Source: Caballeronia concitans
GTDB lineage: Bacteria; Pseudomonadota; Gammaproteobacteria; Burkholderiales; Burkholderiaceae
NCBI RefSeq assembly: GCF_001544615.1
Contig: NZ_FCNV02000011.1
Location: 165,359 to 229,358, forward strand
DNA length: 64,000 nucleotides
Direction of reading: 5' to 3'
The translations under genes were made by a program, and so were the position numbers. The notes under the pieces were generated by a model. That model was not told the DNA's origin and made no database searches. It was given only the letters and a program-made list of their open reading frames with translations. This document shows positions 35,616 to 47,519 of this stretch, one piece after another (the stretch's first letter is position 1; every line of letters starts with the position of its first letter).

Positions 35616-37952
35616 ATGGTTGAACTAGAAATTGACGGCAAGACGGTCGAGGTGCCTGAAGGCAGCATGGTGATCCAGGCTGCGCATAAGGTCGATACGT
35701 ACATCCCTCACTTCTGCTATCACAAGAAGCTGTCGATCGCGGCGAACTGCCGGATGTGCCTCGTCGAAGTCGAGAAGATGCCGAAGGCCGTCCCCGCGTG
35801 CGCGACGCCCGTTTCGGCGGGCATGGTCGTGCGCACCACGTCCGACAAGGCCGTGAAGGCCCAGCAGTCGGTGATGGAATTCCTGCTGATCAACCACCCG
35901 CTGGATTGCCCGATCTGCGATCAGGGCGGCGAGTGCCAGCTGCAGGACCTGGCCGTCGGTTACGGCAAGTCGCAGTCGCGCTATAGCGAAGAAAAGCGCG
36001 TGGTGTTCCACAAGAACGTCGGTCCGCTCATCTCTATGGAAGAGATGACGCGCTGCATCCACTGCACGCGCTGCGTGCGCTTCGGCCAGGAAGTCGCCGG
36101 CGTGATGGAGCTCGGCATGCTGGGTCGCGGCGAGCATTCGGAAATCACGTCGTTCGTCGGCAAGACGGTGGATTCGGAACTGTCGGGCAACATGATCGAC
36201 CTGTGCCCGGTCGGCGCGCTCACGAGCAAGCCGTTCCGCTACAGCGCGCGGACGTGGGAGCTGTCGCGCCGCAAGTCGGTGAGCCCGCACGATTCCGTCG
36301 GCGCGAACCTGGTCGTTCAGGTCAAGAACAACCGCGTGATGCGCGTTCTGCCGATGGAAAACGAAGCCATCAACGAATGCTGGATCTCGGACAAGGACCG
36401 CTTCTCGTACGAAGGCCTGAACAGCGACGAGCGTCTCACCACGCCGATGCTGAAGCAGGGCGGCAACTGGATCGAAACCGACTGGCAGACCGCGCTCGAA
36501 TACGTGGCGAAGGGCATCAAGGGCATCAAGGCGGATCATGGCGCGAACGCCATCGCCGCGCTCGCCACGCCGCACAGCACGGTCGAAGAACTGCATCTGC
36601 TGAAGGCGCTGGCTGAAGGCGTCGGCACGCCGAACGTCGATTTCCGTCTGCGCCAGAGCGACTTCTCCGCGCCGGTCGGTGCGGGCGCGCCGTGGCTCGG
36701 CGTGAAGATCGCGGACCTGTCGAACATCGACACGGCGTTCGTGATCGGCTCTTTCCTGCGTCGCGATCATCCGCTGTTTGCCGCGCGTCTGCGCCAGGCC
36801 GCGAAGAACGGTGCGAAGCTCACGTTCCTGAACGCAAGCAACGACGACTCGCTGATCCCGACCGCGCATCGCCTGGTGGCGGCGCCGTCGGCGTGGCTCG
36901 ACCAGCTGGCCGGCATTGCGGCGGCGGTATCGGAAGCGCGCGGCGTCGCGGTGCCCGAGGCGTTCGCGGGCCGCGAAGCATCGGCGGCGGCGAAGGATGT
37001 CGCGGCCTCGCTGTCGGCGGGCGACAAGCGCGTCGTGCTGCTCGGCAACGTCGCGGTTCAGCATCCGGACTTCGCGCAGATTCAGGCGGCAGCGCAATGG
37101 ATCGCCGATAACACCGGCGCGACGCTCGGCTTCCTCACGGAAGGCGCGAACTCGGTCGGCGCGTATCTCGTCGATGCACTGCCGGGCGAAGGCGGTCTCG
37201 ACGCACGCCAGGTGTTCGAACAGCCGCGCAAGGGCTACGTGCTGCTGAACGCGGAGCCGGAATTCGACACGGCGAATCCGGCGCAAGCCATCGCCGCGCT
37301 GAAGGCGGCGGAAATGGTCGTCGTGATGTCGCCGTTCAAGCACGGCATGGACTATGCGGACGTGCTGCTGCCCATCGCGCCGTTCACGGAAACATCGGGC
37401 ACGTTCGTCAACGCGGAGGGCACCGCGCAGTCGTTCAACGGCGTGGTGCGCGGTCTGGGCGATACGCGCCCGGGCTGGAAGGTCCTGCGCGTGCTCGGCA
37501 CGATGCTCGGCCTGCAGGGCTTCGAGTTCGATACCGCCGAAGAAGTGCGCATCGCGGCGCTCGGCACGGGTGATCTCACCGCGCGTCTGTCGAACACGAC
37601 GACGGTCGCGGCGAAGCGCGCGGCGTCGAACGTCGCGGTCAACGGCGGCTTCGAGCGTCTTGCCGATGTGCCGATCTATCACGCCGACGCGCTCGTGCGC
37701 CGCGCACCGTCGCTGCATCTGACCGCAGCGGCGCGCGAGGCCAACGTCGCGGGCCTGCCGACGACGCTCTTCGACAAGCTCGGCCTGAAGGACGGCGACG
37801 CGGTGCGCATCAAGCAAGGCAATCTGTCGGTGGTGGTGCCTGCGGTCCGTGACGCCAATCTGGCGGAATCGGTGGTCCGCGTGCCGTCGGCCACCACGGC
37901 TGGCGCCGCACTCGGCGGCCTGTTCGGTGAACTGGTAGTGGAGAAGGCGTAA
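35616..37952 (+). CDS. nuoG: NADH-quinone oxidoreductase subunit G
   Basis: This 778-aa 75-kDa-type subunit carries the iron-sulfur wire. An N-terminal ferredoxin-like domain (ligands in [15 protein letters not shown] and ACATPV) is followed by [18 protein letters not shown] and a [4Fe-4S] set ([18 protein letters not shown]). The rest is a molybdopterin-oxidoreductase-like domain without cofactor function in complex I. It starts 49 nt after nuoF and overlaps nuoH by one base. Confidence 0.96.
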   Translation: MVELEIDGKTVEVPEGSMVIQAAHKVDTYIPHFCYHKKLSIAANCRMCLVEVEKMPKAVPACATPVSAGMVVRTTSDKAVKAQQSVMEFLLINHPLDCPICDQGGECQLQDLAVGYGKSQSRYSEEKRVVFHKNVGPLISMEEMTRCIHCTRCVRFGQEVAGVMELGMLGRGEHSEITSFVGKTVDSELSGNMIDLCPVGALTSKPFRYSARTWELSRRKSVSPHDSVGANLVVQVKNNRVMRVLPMENEAINECWISDKDRFSYEGLNSDERLTTPMLKQGGNWIETDWQTALEYVAKGIKGIKADHGANAIAALATPHSTVEELHLLKALAEGVGTPNVDFRLRQSDFSAPVGAGAPWLGVKIADLSNIDTAFVIGSFLRRDHPLFAARLRQAAKNGAKLTFLNASNDDSLIPTAHRLVAAPSAWLDQLAGIAAAVSEARGVAVPEAFAGREASAAAKDVAASLSAGDKRVVLLGNVAVQHPDFAQIQAAAQWIADNTGATLGFLTEGANSVGAYLVDALPGEGGLDARQVFEQPRKGYVLLNAEPEFDTANPAQAIAALKAAEMVVVMSPFKHGMDYADVLLPIAPFTETSGTFVNAEGTAQSFNGVVRGLGDTRPGWKVLRVLGTMLGLQGFEFDTAEEVRIAALGTGDLTARLSNTTTVAAKRAASNVAVNGGFERLADVPIYHADALVRRAPSLHLTAAAREANVAGLPTTLFDKLGLKDGDAVRIKQGNLSVVVPAVRDANLAESVVRVPSATTAGAALGGLFGELVVEKA

Positions 37953-39016
37953 TGGGCTTGTTCGATACGATCAACGCAGGCGGCACGCAGCTTCTGGGCG
38001 TTGCATGGCCGACCGTGTGGGCGCTCGTGCGCATCCTCGTGGTCGCGGTGGTGATCCTGCTGTGCGTCGCTTACCTGATTCTCTGGGAGCGCAAGCTCAT
38101 CGGCTGGATGCACGTGCGTATCGGGCCGAATCGCGTCGGCCCGGCGGGTCTGCTGCAGCCGATCGCGGACGTGCTGAAGCTGCTGCTGAAGGAAGTCATT
38201 CAGCCGACGCAGGCCAGCAAGTGGATCTACGTCATCGCGCCGATCATGACCGTGGTGCCGGCGTTCGCCGTGTGGGCGGTCATTCCGTTCCAGGCGAAGG
38301 CGGTGCTCGGCAACATCAACGCGGGCCTGCTGTACATCATGGCGATCTCGTCGATCGGCGTGTACGGCGTGATTCTCGCGGGCTGGGCGTCGAACTCGAA
38401 GTACGCGTTCCTCGGCGCCATGCGCGCAGCGGCGCAGATGGTGTCCTACGAAATCTCGATGGGCTTCGCGCTCGTCGTCGTGCTGATGGTCGCGGGCACG
38501 CTGAACATGTCGGACATCGTCGCTTCGCAGCAGCGCGGCATCTTCGCGAGCTTCGGCGTCAATATCCTGTCGTGGAACTGGCTGCCGCTGTTGCCGATGT
38601 TCGTCGTGTACTTCATCTCGGGCATCGCTGAAACGAACCGTCACCCGTTCGACGTGGTGGAAGGCGAATCGGAAATCGTCGCGGGTCACATGATCGATTA
38701 CTCGGGCATGGCGTTCGCGCTGTTCTTCCTCGCCGAGTACATCAACATGATCGTGATCTCGGCGATCGCGGCGACGCTGTTCCTGGGCGGCTGGGATGCA
38801 CCGCTCGGCTTCCTGTCGTTCATCCCGGGCGTCTTCTGGTTCGTGCTGAAAGTCTTCTTCCTGCTGTCGATCTTCATCTGGGCGCGCGCGACTTTCCCGC
38901 GTTACCGCTATGACCAGATCATGCGTCTCGGCTGGAAGGTGTTTCTGCCGGTGTCGGTCGTGTGGGTGGTCGTGGTCGGCTTCTGGATCATGTCGCCGCT
39001 CAACATCTGGAAGTAA
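37952..39016 (+). CDS. nuoH: NADH-quinone oxidoreductase subunit H
   Basis: This 354-aa membrane subunit, with about eight helices, connects the quinone site to the proton channels. [20 protein letters not shown] and [17 protein letters not shown] are hallmark loops at the quinone cavity. The start codon shares its A with the nuoG stop (TAATG). Confidence 0.97.
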   Translation: MGLFDTINAGGTQLLGVAWPTVWALVRILVVAVVILLCVAYLILWERKLIGWMHVRIGPNRVGPAGLLQPIADVLKLLLKEVIQPTQASKWIYVIAPIMTVVPAFAVWAVIPFQAKAVLGNINAGLLYIMAISSIGVYGVILAGWASNSKYAFLGAMRAAAQMVSYEISMGFALVVVLMVAGTLNMSDIVASQQRGIFASFGVNILSWNWLPLLPMFVVYFISGIAETNRHPFDVVEGESEIVAGHMIDYSGMAFALFFLAEYINMIVISAIAATLFLGGWDAPLGFLSFIPGVFWFVLKVFFLLSIFIWARATFPRYRYDQIMRLGWKVFLPVSVVWVVVVGFWIMSPLNIWK

Positions 39017-39042
39017 CGGCGAAAGAGCGGACGAAAACCATC

Positions 39043-39531
39043 ATGAATGCAATTCAGAACTTCTTTAAGACTTTCTTCCTGACCGAGCTACTGAAGGGTC
39101 TGGCGCTGACGGGCCGTTACACGTTCCAGCGCAAGATCACCGTGCAGTTCCCGGAAGAAAAAACGCCGGTTTCGCCGCGCTTCCGCGGCCTGCATGCGCT
39201 GCGCCGCTACGAGAACGGCGAAGAGCGCTGCATCGCGTGCAAGCTGTGCGAAGCGGTGTGTCCGGCGCTCGCGATCACCATCGAGTCGGAAACGCGCGCG
39301 GACAATACGCGCCGCACGACGCGCTATGACATCGACCTGACCAAGTGCATCTTCTGCGGTTTCTGCGAAGAAAGCTGCCCAGTCGATTCGATCGTCGAGA
39401 CGCACATTCTCGAGTATCACGGCGAAAAGCGCGGCGATCTGTATTTCACGAAGGACATGCTGCTTGCAGTGGGCGATCGTTACGAGAAGGAAATCGCCAC
39501 ATCGAAGGCGGCCGACGCTCCTTACCGTTGA
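39043..39531 (+). CDS. nuoI: NADH-quinone oxidoreductase subunit I
   Basis: This 162-aa subunit has two [4Fe-4S] clusters (N6a, N6b), with ligand motifs [12 protein letters not shown] and [12 protein letters not shown]. It is amphipathic at the N-terminus ([14 protein letters not shown]), which anchors it at the membrane. A 207-bp gap with no recognised gene separates it from nuoJ. Confidence 0.97.
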   Translation: MNAIQNFFKTFFLTELLKGLALTGRYTFQRKITVQFPEEKTPVSPRFRGLHALRRYENGEERCIACKLCEAVCPALAITIESETRADNTRRTTRYDIDLTKCIFCGFCEESCPVDSIVETHILEYHGEKRGDLYFTKDMLLAVGDRYEKEIATSKAADAPYR

Positions 39532-39738
39532 TACGACTCCGATGCCCGCGCCGCGCCGAGAACGAGAAATCACGTTTCGCGCGAGCCGGTATCGGAATCG
39601 ATGCGATTTTGCTGTTGCTGTTCGGCAAACCGTGGCGCACGCGAAGGGCAGTGAGTGCTGCCCGAGAAAGTGAAACAGGACGCGCCGCGCGCCGACACAC
39701 ACCATGCCTGATGATGGGCTAACGATGAACCGGTAATC

Positions 39739-40437
39739 ATGGAATTCACAACCGTACTGTTCTATATCTTCGCGCTGCTGCTGACCGTGTCCGCGCTGAA
39801 GGTGATCACCTCGCGCAACCCGGTGTCGTCCGCGCTCTTTCTCGTGCTCGCGTTCTTCAACGCGGCCGCGATCTGGATGCTGCTGCAAGCCGAATTCCTC
39901 GCGATCCTTCTGGTTCTCGTGTATGTCGGCGCCGTGATGGTGCTGTTCCTCTTCGTCGTGATGATGCTGGACATCAACATCGACGTGCTGCGGCGCGACT
40001 TCCGCCGCTTCGTGCCGCTCGCGACCATCGTAGGCGCGATCATCGTCATCGAAACGGCGCTGATCTTGTGGCACGGCTACGGCGCGACCGTCACGCCGCT
40101 GCGCGATGCCGGCACGGCAGCCGCGGGCGCGGGCGTCAGCGGCGCGGCGCTCATGCCGAACACGCAGCTGATCGGCAAGGTCATCTACACCGATTACATC
40201 TTCGCGTTCGAAATCGCGGGTCTCGTGCTGCTGGTCGCCATCATTGCGGCGATCTCGCTGACCATCCGCGACAAGAAGGACAAGAAGACGCAAACCGTCA
40301 GCAAGCAGGTCAAGGTGCGCCGCGAAGATCGCGTGCGCCTCGTGAAGATGCAGGCCGAGACGCAGGCGCCGGACGCGGCCGTGGAACCCGCCGTGACGGG
40401 CAACGTCGGCGCGGGCACGGTCGACAACAAAGGCTGA
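39739..40437 (+). CDS. nuoJ: NADH-quinone oxidoreductase subunit J
   Basis: This 232-aa membrane subunit has five helices. The third contains the conserved VYVGAVMVLFLFVVMML segment, where a pi-bulge takes part in coupling. The cytosolic C-terminal tail (KKDKKTQTVSKQVKVRREDR and an Ala/Val-rich end) is longer than in E. coli, a common feature in this group. Confidence 0.95.
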   Translation: MEFTTVLFYIFALLLTVSALKVITSRNPVSSALFLVLAFFNAAAIWMLLQAEFLAILLVLVYVGAVMVLFLFVVMMLDINIDVLRRDFRRFVPLATIVGAIIVIETALILWHGYGATVTPLRDAGTAAAGAGVSGAALMPNTQLIGKVIYTDYIFAFEIAGLVLLVAIIAAISLTIRDKKDKKTQTVSKQVKVRREDRVRLVKMQAETQAPDAAVEPAVTGNVGAGTVDNKG

Positions 40438-40458
40438 GCAGAGAGGAGAAATCAAAAC

Positions 40459-40764
40459 ATGTTGAGTCTTGCCCATTACCTCGTGCTCGGCGCGATCCTG
40501 TTCGCGATCAGCATCGTGGGGATCTTCCTGAACCGCCGCAACGTCATCATCATCCTGATGGCGATCGAGCTGATGCTGCTCGCGGTGAATACCAATTTCG
40601 TCGCGTTCTCGCACTATCTGGGCGACGTGCACGGCCAGATTTTCGTGTTCTTCGTCCTGACCGTGGCCGCTGCCGAAGCCGCGATCGGTCTCGCGATTCT
40701 CGTGACCCTGTTCCGTAGCCTCGACACGATCAACGTCGAGGATCTCGATCAGCTCAAAGGTTAA
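40459..40764 (+). CDS. nuoK: NADH-quinone oxidoreductase subunit K
   Basis: This 101-aa subunit has three transmembrane helices. The buried Glu residues of [16 protein letters not shown] and of the [14 protein letters not shown] helix belong to the proton path. It begins 21 nt after nuoJ, behind GAGAGGAG. Confidence 0.97.
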   Translation: MLSLAHYLVLGAILFAISIVGIFLNRRNVIIILMAIELMLLAVNTNFVAFSHYLGDVHGQIFVFFVLTVAAAEAAIGLAILVTLFRSLDTINVEDLDQLKG

Positions 40765-40781
40765 TTTCAGGCTAGGCTGTT

Positions 40782-42851
<2,070 letters not shown>

Positions 42852-42864
42852 GGCGAGGGATCCT

Positions 42865-44355
42865 ATGCACTCTTTTCCGATTCTCAGTGTCGCGATCTGG
42901 TTGCCGATCGTCTTCGGTCTCCTGGTTCTCGCTGTAGGCAATGACCGCAACCCGGCGCCCGCGCGCTGGGTCGCGCTGATCGGCTCCGTTCTCGGCCTTA
43001 TCGTCACCATTCCGCTGATCACGGGCTTCGACTCGTCGACCGCCGCGCTGCAGTTCGTCGAACAGTCGAACTGGATCGAGCGCTTCAACATCACGTACCA
43101 CCTGGGCGTGGACGGCATCTCGATGTGGTTCGTCGTGCTGACCGCGCTGATCACGGTCATCGTCGTGATCGCCGGCTGGGAAGTGATTACCGAGCGCGTG
43201 TCGCAGTACTTCGCTGCGTTCCTGATCCTCTCGGGCATCATGATCGGCGTGTTCTCGACGGCCGACGGCATGCTGTTCTACGTGTTCTTCGAAGCCACGC
43301 TCATTCCGATGTACATCATCATCGGCGTGTGGGGCGGCCCGAACCGTGTGTACGCGGCGTTCAAGTTCTTCCTGTACACGCTCGCCGGCTCGCTCCTGAT
43401 GCTGGTCGCACTGCTGTACCTGTACACGCAGACGCACACGTTCGATCTCGCCACGTGGCAGGCCGCGAAGATCGGCATGACGCCGCAGGTGCTGCTGTTC
43501 ATCGCGTTCTTCCTCGCGTTCGCCGTGAAGGTGCCGATGTGGCCGGTCCACACGTGGCTGCCGGACGCGCACGTGGAAGCGCCGACGGGCGGCTCCGTCG
43601 TGCTGGCGGCGATCATGCTGAAGCTCGGCGCATACGGTTTCCTGCGCTTCTCGCTGCCGATCGCGCCGGACGCAAGCCATTTCCTCGCGCCGGTCGTCAT
43701 CACGCTGTCGCTGATCGCGGTCATCTACATCGGCCTCGTGGCGATGGTGCAGGCGGACATGAAGAAGCTCGTCGCGTATTCGTCGATCGCGCACATGGGC
43801 TTCGTCACGCTCGGCTTTTTCATCTTTAGCCAATTGGGCGTGGAAGGCGCGATCATCCAGATGATCTCGCACGGCTTCGTCTCCGGCGCGATGTTCCTTT
43901 CCATCGGCGTGCTGTATGACCGCGTCCACTCGCGTCAGATCGCGGATTACGGCGGCGTCGTCAACACCATGCCGAAGTTCGCGGCGTTCTCGATGCTCTT
44001 CGCCATGGCCAACTGCGGCCTGCCGGGCACCTCGGGTTTCGTCGGCGAGTTCATGGTGATTCTGGCTGCCGTGAAGTTCAACTTCTGGATCGGCTTCCTC
44101 GCCACGTTCACGCTGATTCTCGGCGCGGCGTACACGCTGTGGATGTACAAGCGCGTGTACTTCGGCGCGGTCGCGAACGACCACGTCGCGAAACTGGCGG
44201 ACATCAACAAGCGTGAGATGTTCATGCTCGTCGTGCTCGCGCTGTTCACGCTTTACATGGGCCTGCATCCGAAGCCCTTCACCGACGTGATGCACGAGTC
44301 GGTGGCAAACCTGCTCTCCCACGTCGCGCAGTCCAAGCTGCCGCTGGATCAGTAA
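42865..44355 (+). CDS. nuoM: NADH-quinone oxidoreductase subunit M
   Basis: This 496-aa antiporter-like subunit has 14 helices. FEATLIPMYIIIGVWGG has the essential Glu, and VKVPMWPVHTWLPDAHVEAP and VAYSSIAHMGFVTLG are also family motifs. It starts 13 nt after nuoL. Confidence 0.97.
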   Translation: MHSFPILSVAIWLPIVFGLLVLAVGNDRNPAPARWVALIGSVLGLIVTIPLITGFDSSTAALQFVEQSNWIERFNITYHLGVDGISMWFVVLTALITVIVVIAGWEVITERVSQYFAAFLILSGIMIGVFSTADGMLFYVFFEATLIPMYIIIGVWGGPNRVYAAFKFFLYTLAGSLLMLVALLYLYTQTHTFDLATWQAAKIGMTPQVLLFIAFFLAFAVKVPMWPVHTWLPDAHVEAPTGGSVVLAAIMLKLGAYGFLRFSLPIAPDASHFLAPVVITLSLIAVIYIGLVAMVQADMKKLVAYSSIAHMGFVTLGFFIFSQLGVEGAIIQMISHGFVSGAMFLSIGVLYDRVHSRQIADYGGVVNTMPKFAAFSMLFAMANCGLPGTSGFVGEFMVILAAVKFNFWIGFLATFTLILGAAYTLWMYKRVYFGAVANDHVAKLADINKREMFMLVVLALFTLYMGLHPKPFTDVMHESVANLLSHVAQSKLPLDQ

Positions 44356-44380
44356 CGCCGTGCGGAGGAACTAAAAGATC

Positions 44381-45853
44381 ATGCAAAACGCCCCTATGAG
44401 TGTGCTGTTGCCCGACGCGATCCTGATGGCCGCGGTCGTCGTGGCCTGGTTGAACGACACGATGTTCGGCCCGTCGAGCCGTCGCGTCACGTACCTGATC
44501 TCGCTCGTGTCGACGATCGTCGTCGGCGTGTGGTTCGCCTTTACCGCGCTCGATCCGACACCGCATTACTTCTTCTCGCGCATGTATATCGTCGATCCGT
44601 TCGCGAGCGCGATGAAGGCCGTCGTGACGCTCGGCTTCGCGGTGTCGATCATCTATTCGCGCCAGTATCTGGAAGACCGCGATCTGTTCCGCGGCGACTT
44701 CTTCCTGCTCGGCCTGTTCTCGCTGCTCGGCCAGTGCGTGATGATCTCGGGCAACAACTTCCTGACGCTGTATCTCGGTCTGGAACTGATGTCGCTGTCG
44801 CTATACGCGGTCATCGCGCTGCGCAAGGATTCGCCGCAGTCGAACGAATCGGCGATGAAGTACTACGTGCTCGGCGCGCTCGCGTCCGGTTTCCTGCTCT
44901 ACGGCATCTCGATGCTGTACGGCGCGACCGGCTCGCTGGAACTGAACGAAGTGCTGAAGGCGGTGGCGTCGGGCCGCATCAACGACGCCGTGCTGCTCTT
45001 CGGCGTGATCTTCATTGTCGCGGGCGTGGCGTTCAAGATGGGCGCGGTGCCGTTCCATATGTGGGTGCCCGACGTCTATCAAGGCGCGCCGACCGCCATG
45101 ACGCTGCTCACCGGCGGCGGACCGAAGGTCGCGGCATTCGCGTGGGGCTTGCGCTTCCTGGTGATGGGCTTGTTGCCGTTCGCGGTGGACTGGCAGGAAA
45201 TGCTGGTGATCATGGCGGCGCTGTCGCTGATCGTCGGCAATATCACGGGTATCGTGCAGCGGAACATCAAGCGGATGCTGGCTTACTCGGCCATCTCCAA
45301 CATGGGCTTCGTGCTGCTGGGCCTGCTGGCGGGCGTCGTGGACGGCAAGGTGACGGGCGCGGCGGGCGCGTACAGCTCGGCGATGTTCTACAGCATCATC
45401 TATCTCGTGACGACGCTCGGCACGTTCGGCGTGGTGATGTTGCTGGCGCGCCGCGACTTCGAAGCCGAAATGATCGACGACTTCAAGGGCCTGAATCAGC
45501 GTAGCCCGGTCTTCGCCTTCGTGATGATGGTAATGATGTTCTCGCTCGCCGGCATTCCGCCGACGGTCGGCTTCTACGCGAAGCTCGCCGTGCTCGAAGC
45601 GACGATGAACGCCGGCCTCACGTGGCTCGCGGTGCTGGCCGTCCTGACCTCGCTGGTCGGTGCGTTCTACTACCTGCGTATCGTGAAGCTGATGTACTTC
45701 GACGCGCCGCAAGACGCATCGCCGATCGTGGCCGGTGGCCTCAATCGTTCGCTGCTCGCGTTCAACGGTCTGGCTGTGCTCGTGCTCGGCCTCGTGCCGG
45801 GTCCGCTGATGTCGGCGTGCCTGCAAGCCATCTCGCATACGCTGCCGCTGTAA
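44381..45853 (+). CDS. nuoN: NADH-quinone oxidoreductase subunit N
   Basis: This 490-aa antiporter-like subunit is the last gene of the complex I set. LGLELMSLSLYAVIAL and FKMGAVPFHMWVPDVYQGAP are signatures. The frame starts at ATG 44381; a second ATG at 44396 is also possible. The stop codon overlaps the DUF2818 start (TAATG). Confidence 0.97.
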   Translation: MQNAPMSVLLPDAILMAAVVVAWLNDTMFGPSSRRVTYLISLVSTIVVGVWFAFTALDPTPHYFFSRMYIVDPFASAMKAVVTLGFAVSIIYSRQYLEDRDLFRGDFFLLGLFSLLGQCVMISGNNFLTLYLGLELMSLSLYAVIALRKDSPQSNESAMKYYVLGALASGFLLYGISMLYGATGSLELNEVLKAVASGRINDAVLLFGVIFIVAGVAFKMGAVPFHMWVPDVYQGAPTAMTLLTGGGPKVAAFAWGLRFLVMGLLPFAVDWQEMLVIMAALSLIVGNITGIVQRNIKRMLAYSAISNMGFVLLGLLAGVVDGKVTGAAGAYSSAMFYSIIYLVTTLGTFGVVMLLARRDFEAEMIDDFKGLNQRSPVFAFVMMVMMFSLAGIPPTVGFYAKLAVLEATMNAGLTWLAVLAVLTSLVGAFYYLRIVKLMYFDAPQDASPIVAGGLNRSLLAFNGLAVLVLGLVPGPLMSACLQAISHTLPL

Positions 45854-46173
45854 TGTCGGTTGCGGGCTGGTTCATCGTGCTGTTGGCGCTCGTGGGCGCC
45901 AACATCCCGTTCCTGAATCAGCGGCTCTTCGCCGTCGTGCCGTTGCGGCTTCCCGCGCCGACGGGACGCAAGGCGGCGAAGAAGAGCGCGTGGATCAGGA
46001 TCGGCGAGTTGATCGTTCTTTATTTCGTCGTCGGCACGCTCGGCTTCATGCTCGAAGCGCAGGCCGGCAACCGCTTCGAACAGGGATGGCAGTTCTACGC
46101 CATTACCTTCAGTCTCTTCGTGGTGCTCGCGTTTCCGGGCTTCACGTATCAATATCTCGTCAAACGCCGCTGA
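45853..46173 (+). CDS. DUF2818 family small membrane protein
   Basis: This 106-aa protein has three hydrophobic segments (about residues 4-24, 52-68, 82-98) and the ANIPFLNQRLFAVVP segment, typical of the DUF2818 family that follows nuoN in beta-proteobacteria. It shares one base with the nuoN stop and is therefore part of the nuo operon. An accessory role in complex I has not been established. Confidence 0.85.
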   Translation: MSVAGWFIVLLALVGANIPFLNQRLFAVVPLRLPAPTGRKAAKKSAWIRIGELIVLYFVVGTLGFMLEAQAGNRFEQGWQFYAITFSLFVVLAFPGFTYQYLVKRR

Positions 46174-46219
46174 CGGTTCCGCCGTCGGCGGCTTGTTTGC
46201 TTCCAACTCAGGGCTCAGC

Positions 46220-46813
46220 ATGGCAGATCTCACGTCCGTTCCCGATAGCGACGACGGCCTCATCGAGAAGAAGGTGGAAAGCGTCACGCTGCACGAAGGC
46301 AAATTTCTGACGCTCAAGCGCGATACCGTCGCGTTGCCCGATGGCAAGCACGCGACGCGCGAGTTCGTGCTGCATCCCGGCGCGGTAATGATCCTGCCGG
46401 TGTTCGACGATGGCCGCGTGCTGCTCGAGCGCCAGTTCCGTTATCCGGTCGGCCGCGTGCTGCTCGAATTTCCGGCGGGCAAGATCGATCCGAACGAGGA
46501 CGAGCTCACGTGCGCCAAGCGGGAGTTGCAGGAAGAGACGGGCTACAGCGCACGCGAGTGGACGTTTTTGACGCGCGTTCATCCGGTGATTTCGTATTCG
46601 ACCGAATTCATCGATCTGTACCTCGCGAAAGGCCTCACTGCCGGCGATGCGAAGCTCGACGAAGGCGAGTTCCTCGAAACGTTCATCGTCGATCACGAGC
46701 AGCTCATGGCGTGGGTGAAGGACGGAACGATCAGCGACGTGAAGACGATCATCGGCGCGTTCTGGCTGGAAAAGATCCGCTCCGGCGAGTGGCAGCCGGG
46801 CGAGCCCGTCTGA
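46220..46813 (+). CDS. Nudix hydrolase, ADP-ribose pyrophosphatase type
   Basis: This 197-aa protein has a full Nudix box at residues 87-109 (G-x5-E-x7-RELQEETGY). It probably hydrolyses ADP-ribose to AMP and ribose 5-phosphate in the cytosol. The segment LERQFRYPVGRVLLEFPAG before the box is typical of the NudF/ADPR-ase group. The start ATG 46220 was chosen over an upstream TTG at 46193. It follows the DUF2818 gene by 46 nt. Confidence 0.88.
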   Translation: MADLTSVPDSDDGLIEKKVESVTLHEGKFLTLKRDTVALPDGKHATREFVLHPGAVMILPVFDDGRVLLERQFRYPVGRVLLEFPAGKIDPNEDELTCAKRELQEETGYSAREWTFLTRVHPVISYSTEFIDLYLAKGLTAGDAKLDEGEFLETFIVDHEQLMAWVKDGTISDVKTIIGAFWLEKIRSGEWQPGEPV

Positions 46814-46843
46814 ACGCGAGCCACTACGCGACGCGTTTCTTGG

Positions 46844-46873
46844 AAGCGGCCACATGGCCGCTTTTGTCGTTTT
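46844..46873 (+). terminator. Terminator after the Nudix gene
   Basis: AAGCGGCC (46844-46851) and GGCCGCTT (46856-46863) form an 8-bp stem with loop ACAT, followed by TTTTGTCGTTTT. It is the probable end of the nuo transcript. Confidence 0.8.
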
Positions 46874-46936
46874 GATGCAGCGTTACGTTAAGCGTCGCAT
46901 GTGGCGAACGGCTAGAATCAAAAGACCGTTCCGCGA

Positions 46937-46972
46937 TCGTTCGATATCGTCATATGTAACGAACGACCGTTC
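46937..46972. promoter_or_regulatory. Inverted repeat upstream of the DUF1178 gene
   Basis: TCGTTCG (46937-46943) and CGAACGA (46960-46966) are a perfect 7-bp inverted repeat 16 bp apart. A third half-site CGTTC follows at 46968-46972. A -10-like TAGAAT at 46913-46918 lies just upstream. It may be an operator; no regulator was identified. Confidence 0.4.
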
Positions 46973-47017
46973 ACAATTCGCGATTGCGAGATTAAACTAC
47001 AACGAAGCCCCATCAGC

Positions 47018-47467
47018 ATGAAGGTCCTCGATTTAAAGTGCGCGCACGAACATCGGTTCGAAGGCTGGTTCGCCTCGGCCGACGAGTTCGAGTCGCAATT
47101 GGCGCGCAAGCTGGTCGCGTGTCCCGTGTGTTCTGCGACGGATGTCAGCCGCATGCCTTCCGCGCCTCGGCTGAATCTGTCGTCGGCGCGCGGCGATGCG
47201 CCCGCGCCCGCGCAGCCGCCGCACGCCGCGCCCGAAGCCGCCGCGCTTCAGGCCCGCGCGCTGCAGTTCATGCGTGAGTTGATCGAGAAGACCGAGAACG
47301 TGGGCGAGCGTTTTGCGGAAGAGGCGCGGCGCATTCACTACAACGAAGCGCCGGCGCGCAACATTCGCGGCGTCACCACGCCCGAAGACGCGCACGCCTT
47401 GCTCGAAGAAGGCATCGAAGTGATGCAGTTGCCCGTACCGGCCTCACTGAAGGAGCCGCTGCAGTAA
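47018..47467 (+). CDS. DUF1178 family zinc-ribbon protein
   Basis: This 149-aa cytosolic protein opens MKVLDLKCAHEHRFEGWF with Cys8, His10 and His12, and has a second CPVC knuckle at Cys35/Cys38, a likely zinc site. The C-terminal half is helical, with YNEAPARNIRGVTTPEDAHA, which matches the DUF1178 family. Function is unknown. In many genomes it neighbours amino-acid or Nudix genes. The gene stands 52 nt before the acyl-CoA dehydrogenase gene. Confidence 0.85.
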   Translation: MKVLDLKCAHEHRFEGWFASADEFESQLARKLVACPVCSATDVSRMPSAPRLNLSSARGDAPAPAQPPHAAPEAAALQARALQFMRELIEKTENVGERFAEEARRIHYNEAPARNIRGVTTPEDAHALLEEGIEVMQLPVPASLKEPLQ

Positions 47468-47519
47468 AGCGCGAGCGCGGCGTCTCCGGTGGCTTCGGCA
47501 CAAAAAGGAGACACCGCGC

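Noticed and set aside
39532-39738. Possible extra gene between nuoI and nuoJ
   Set aside because: Open frames here are short, overlap each other on both strands and show no start signals or family match.
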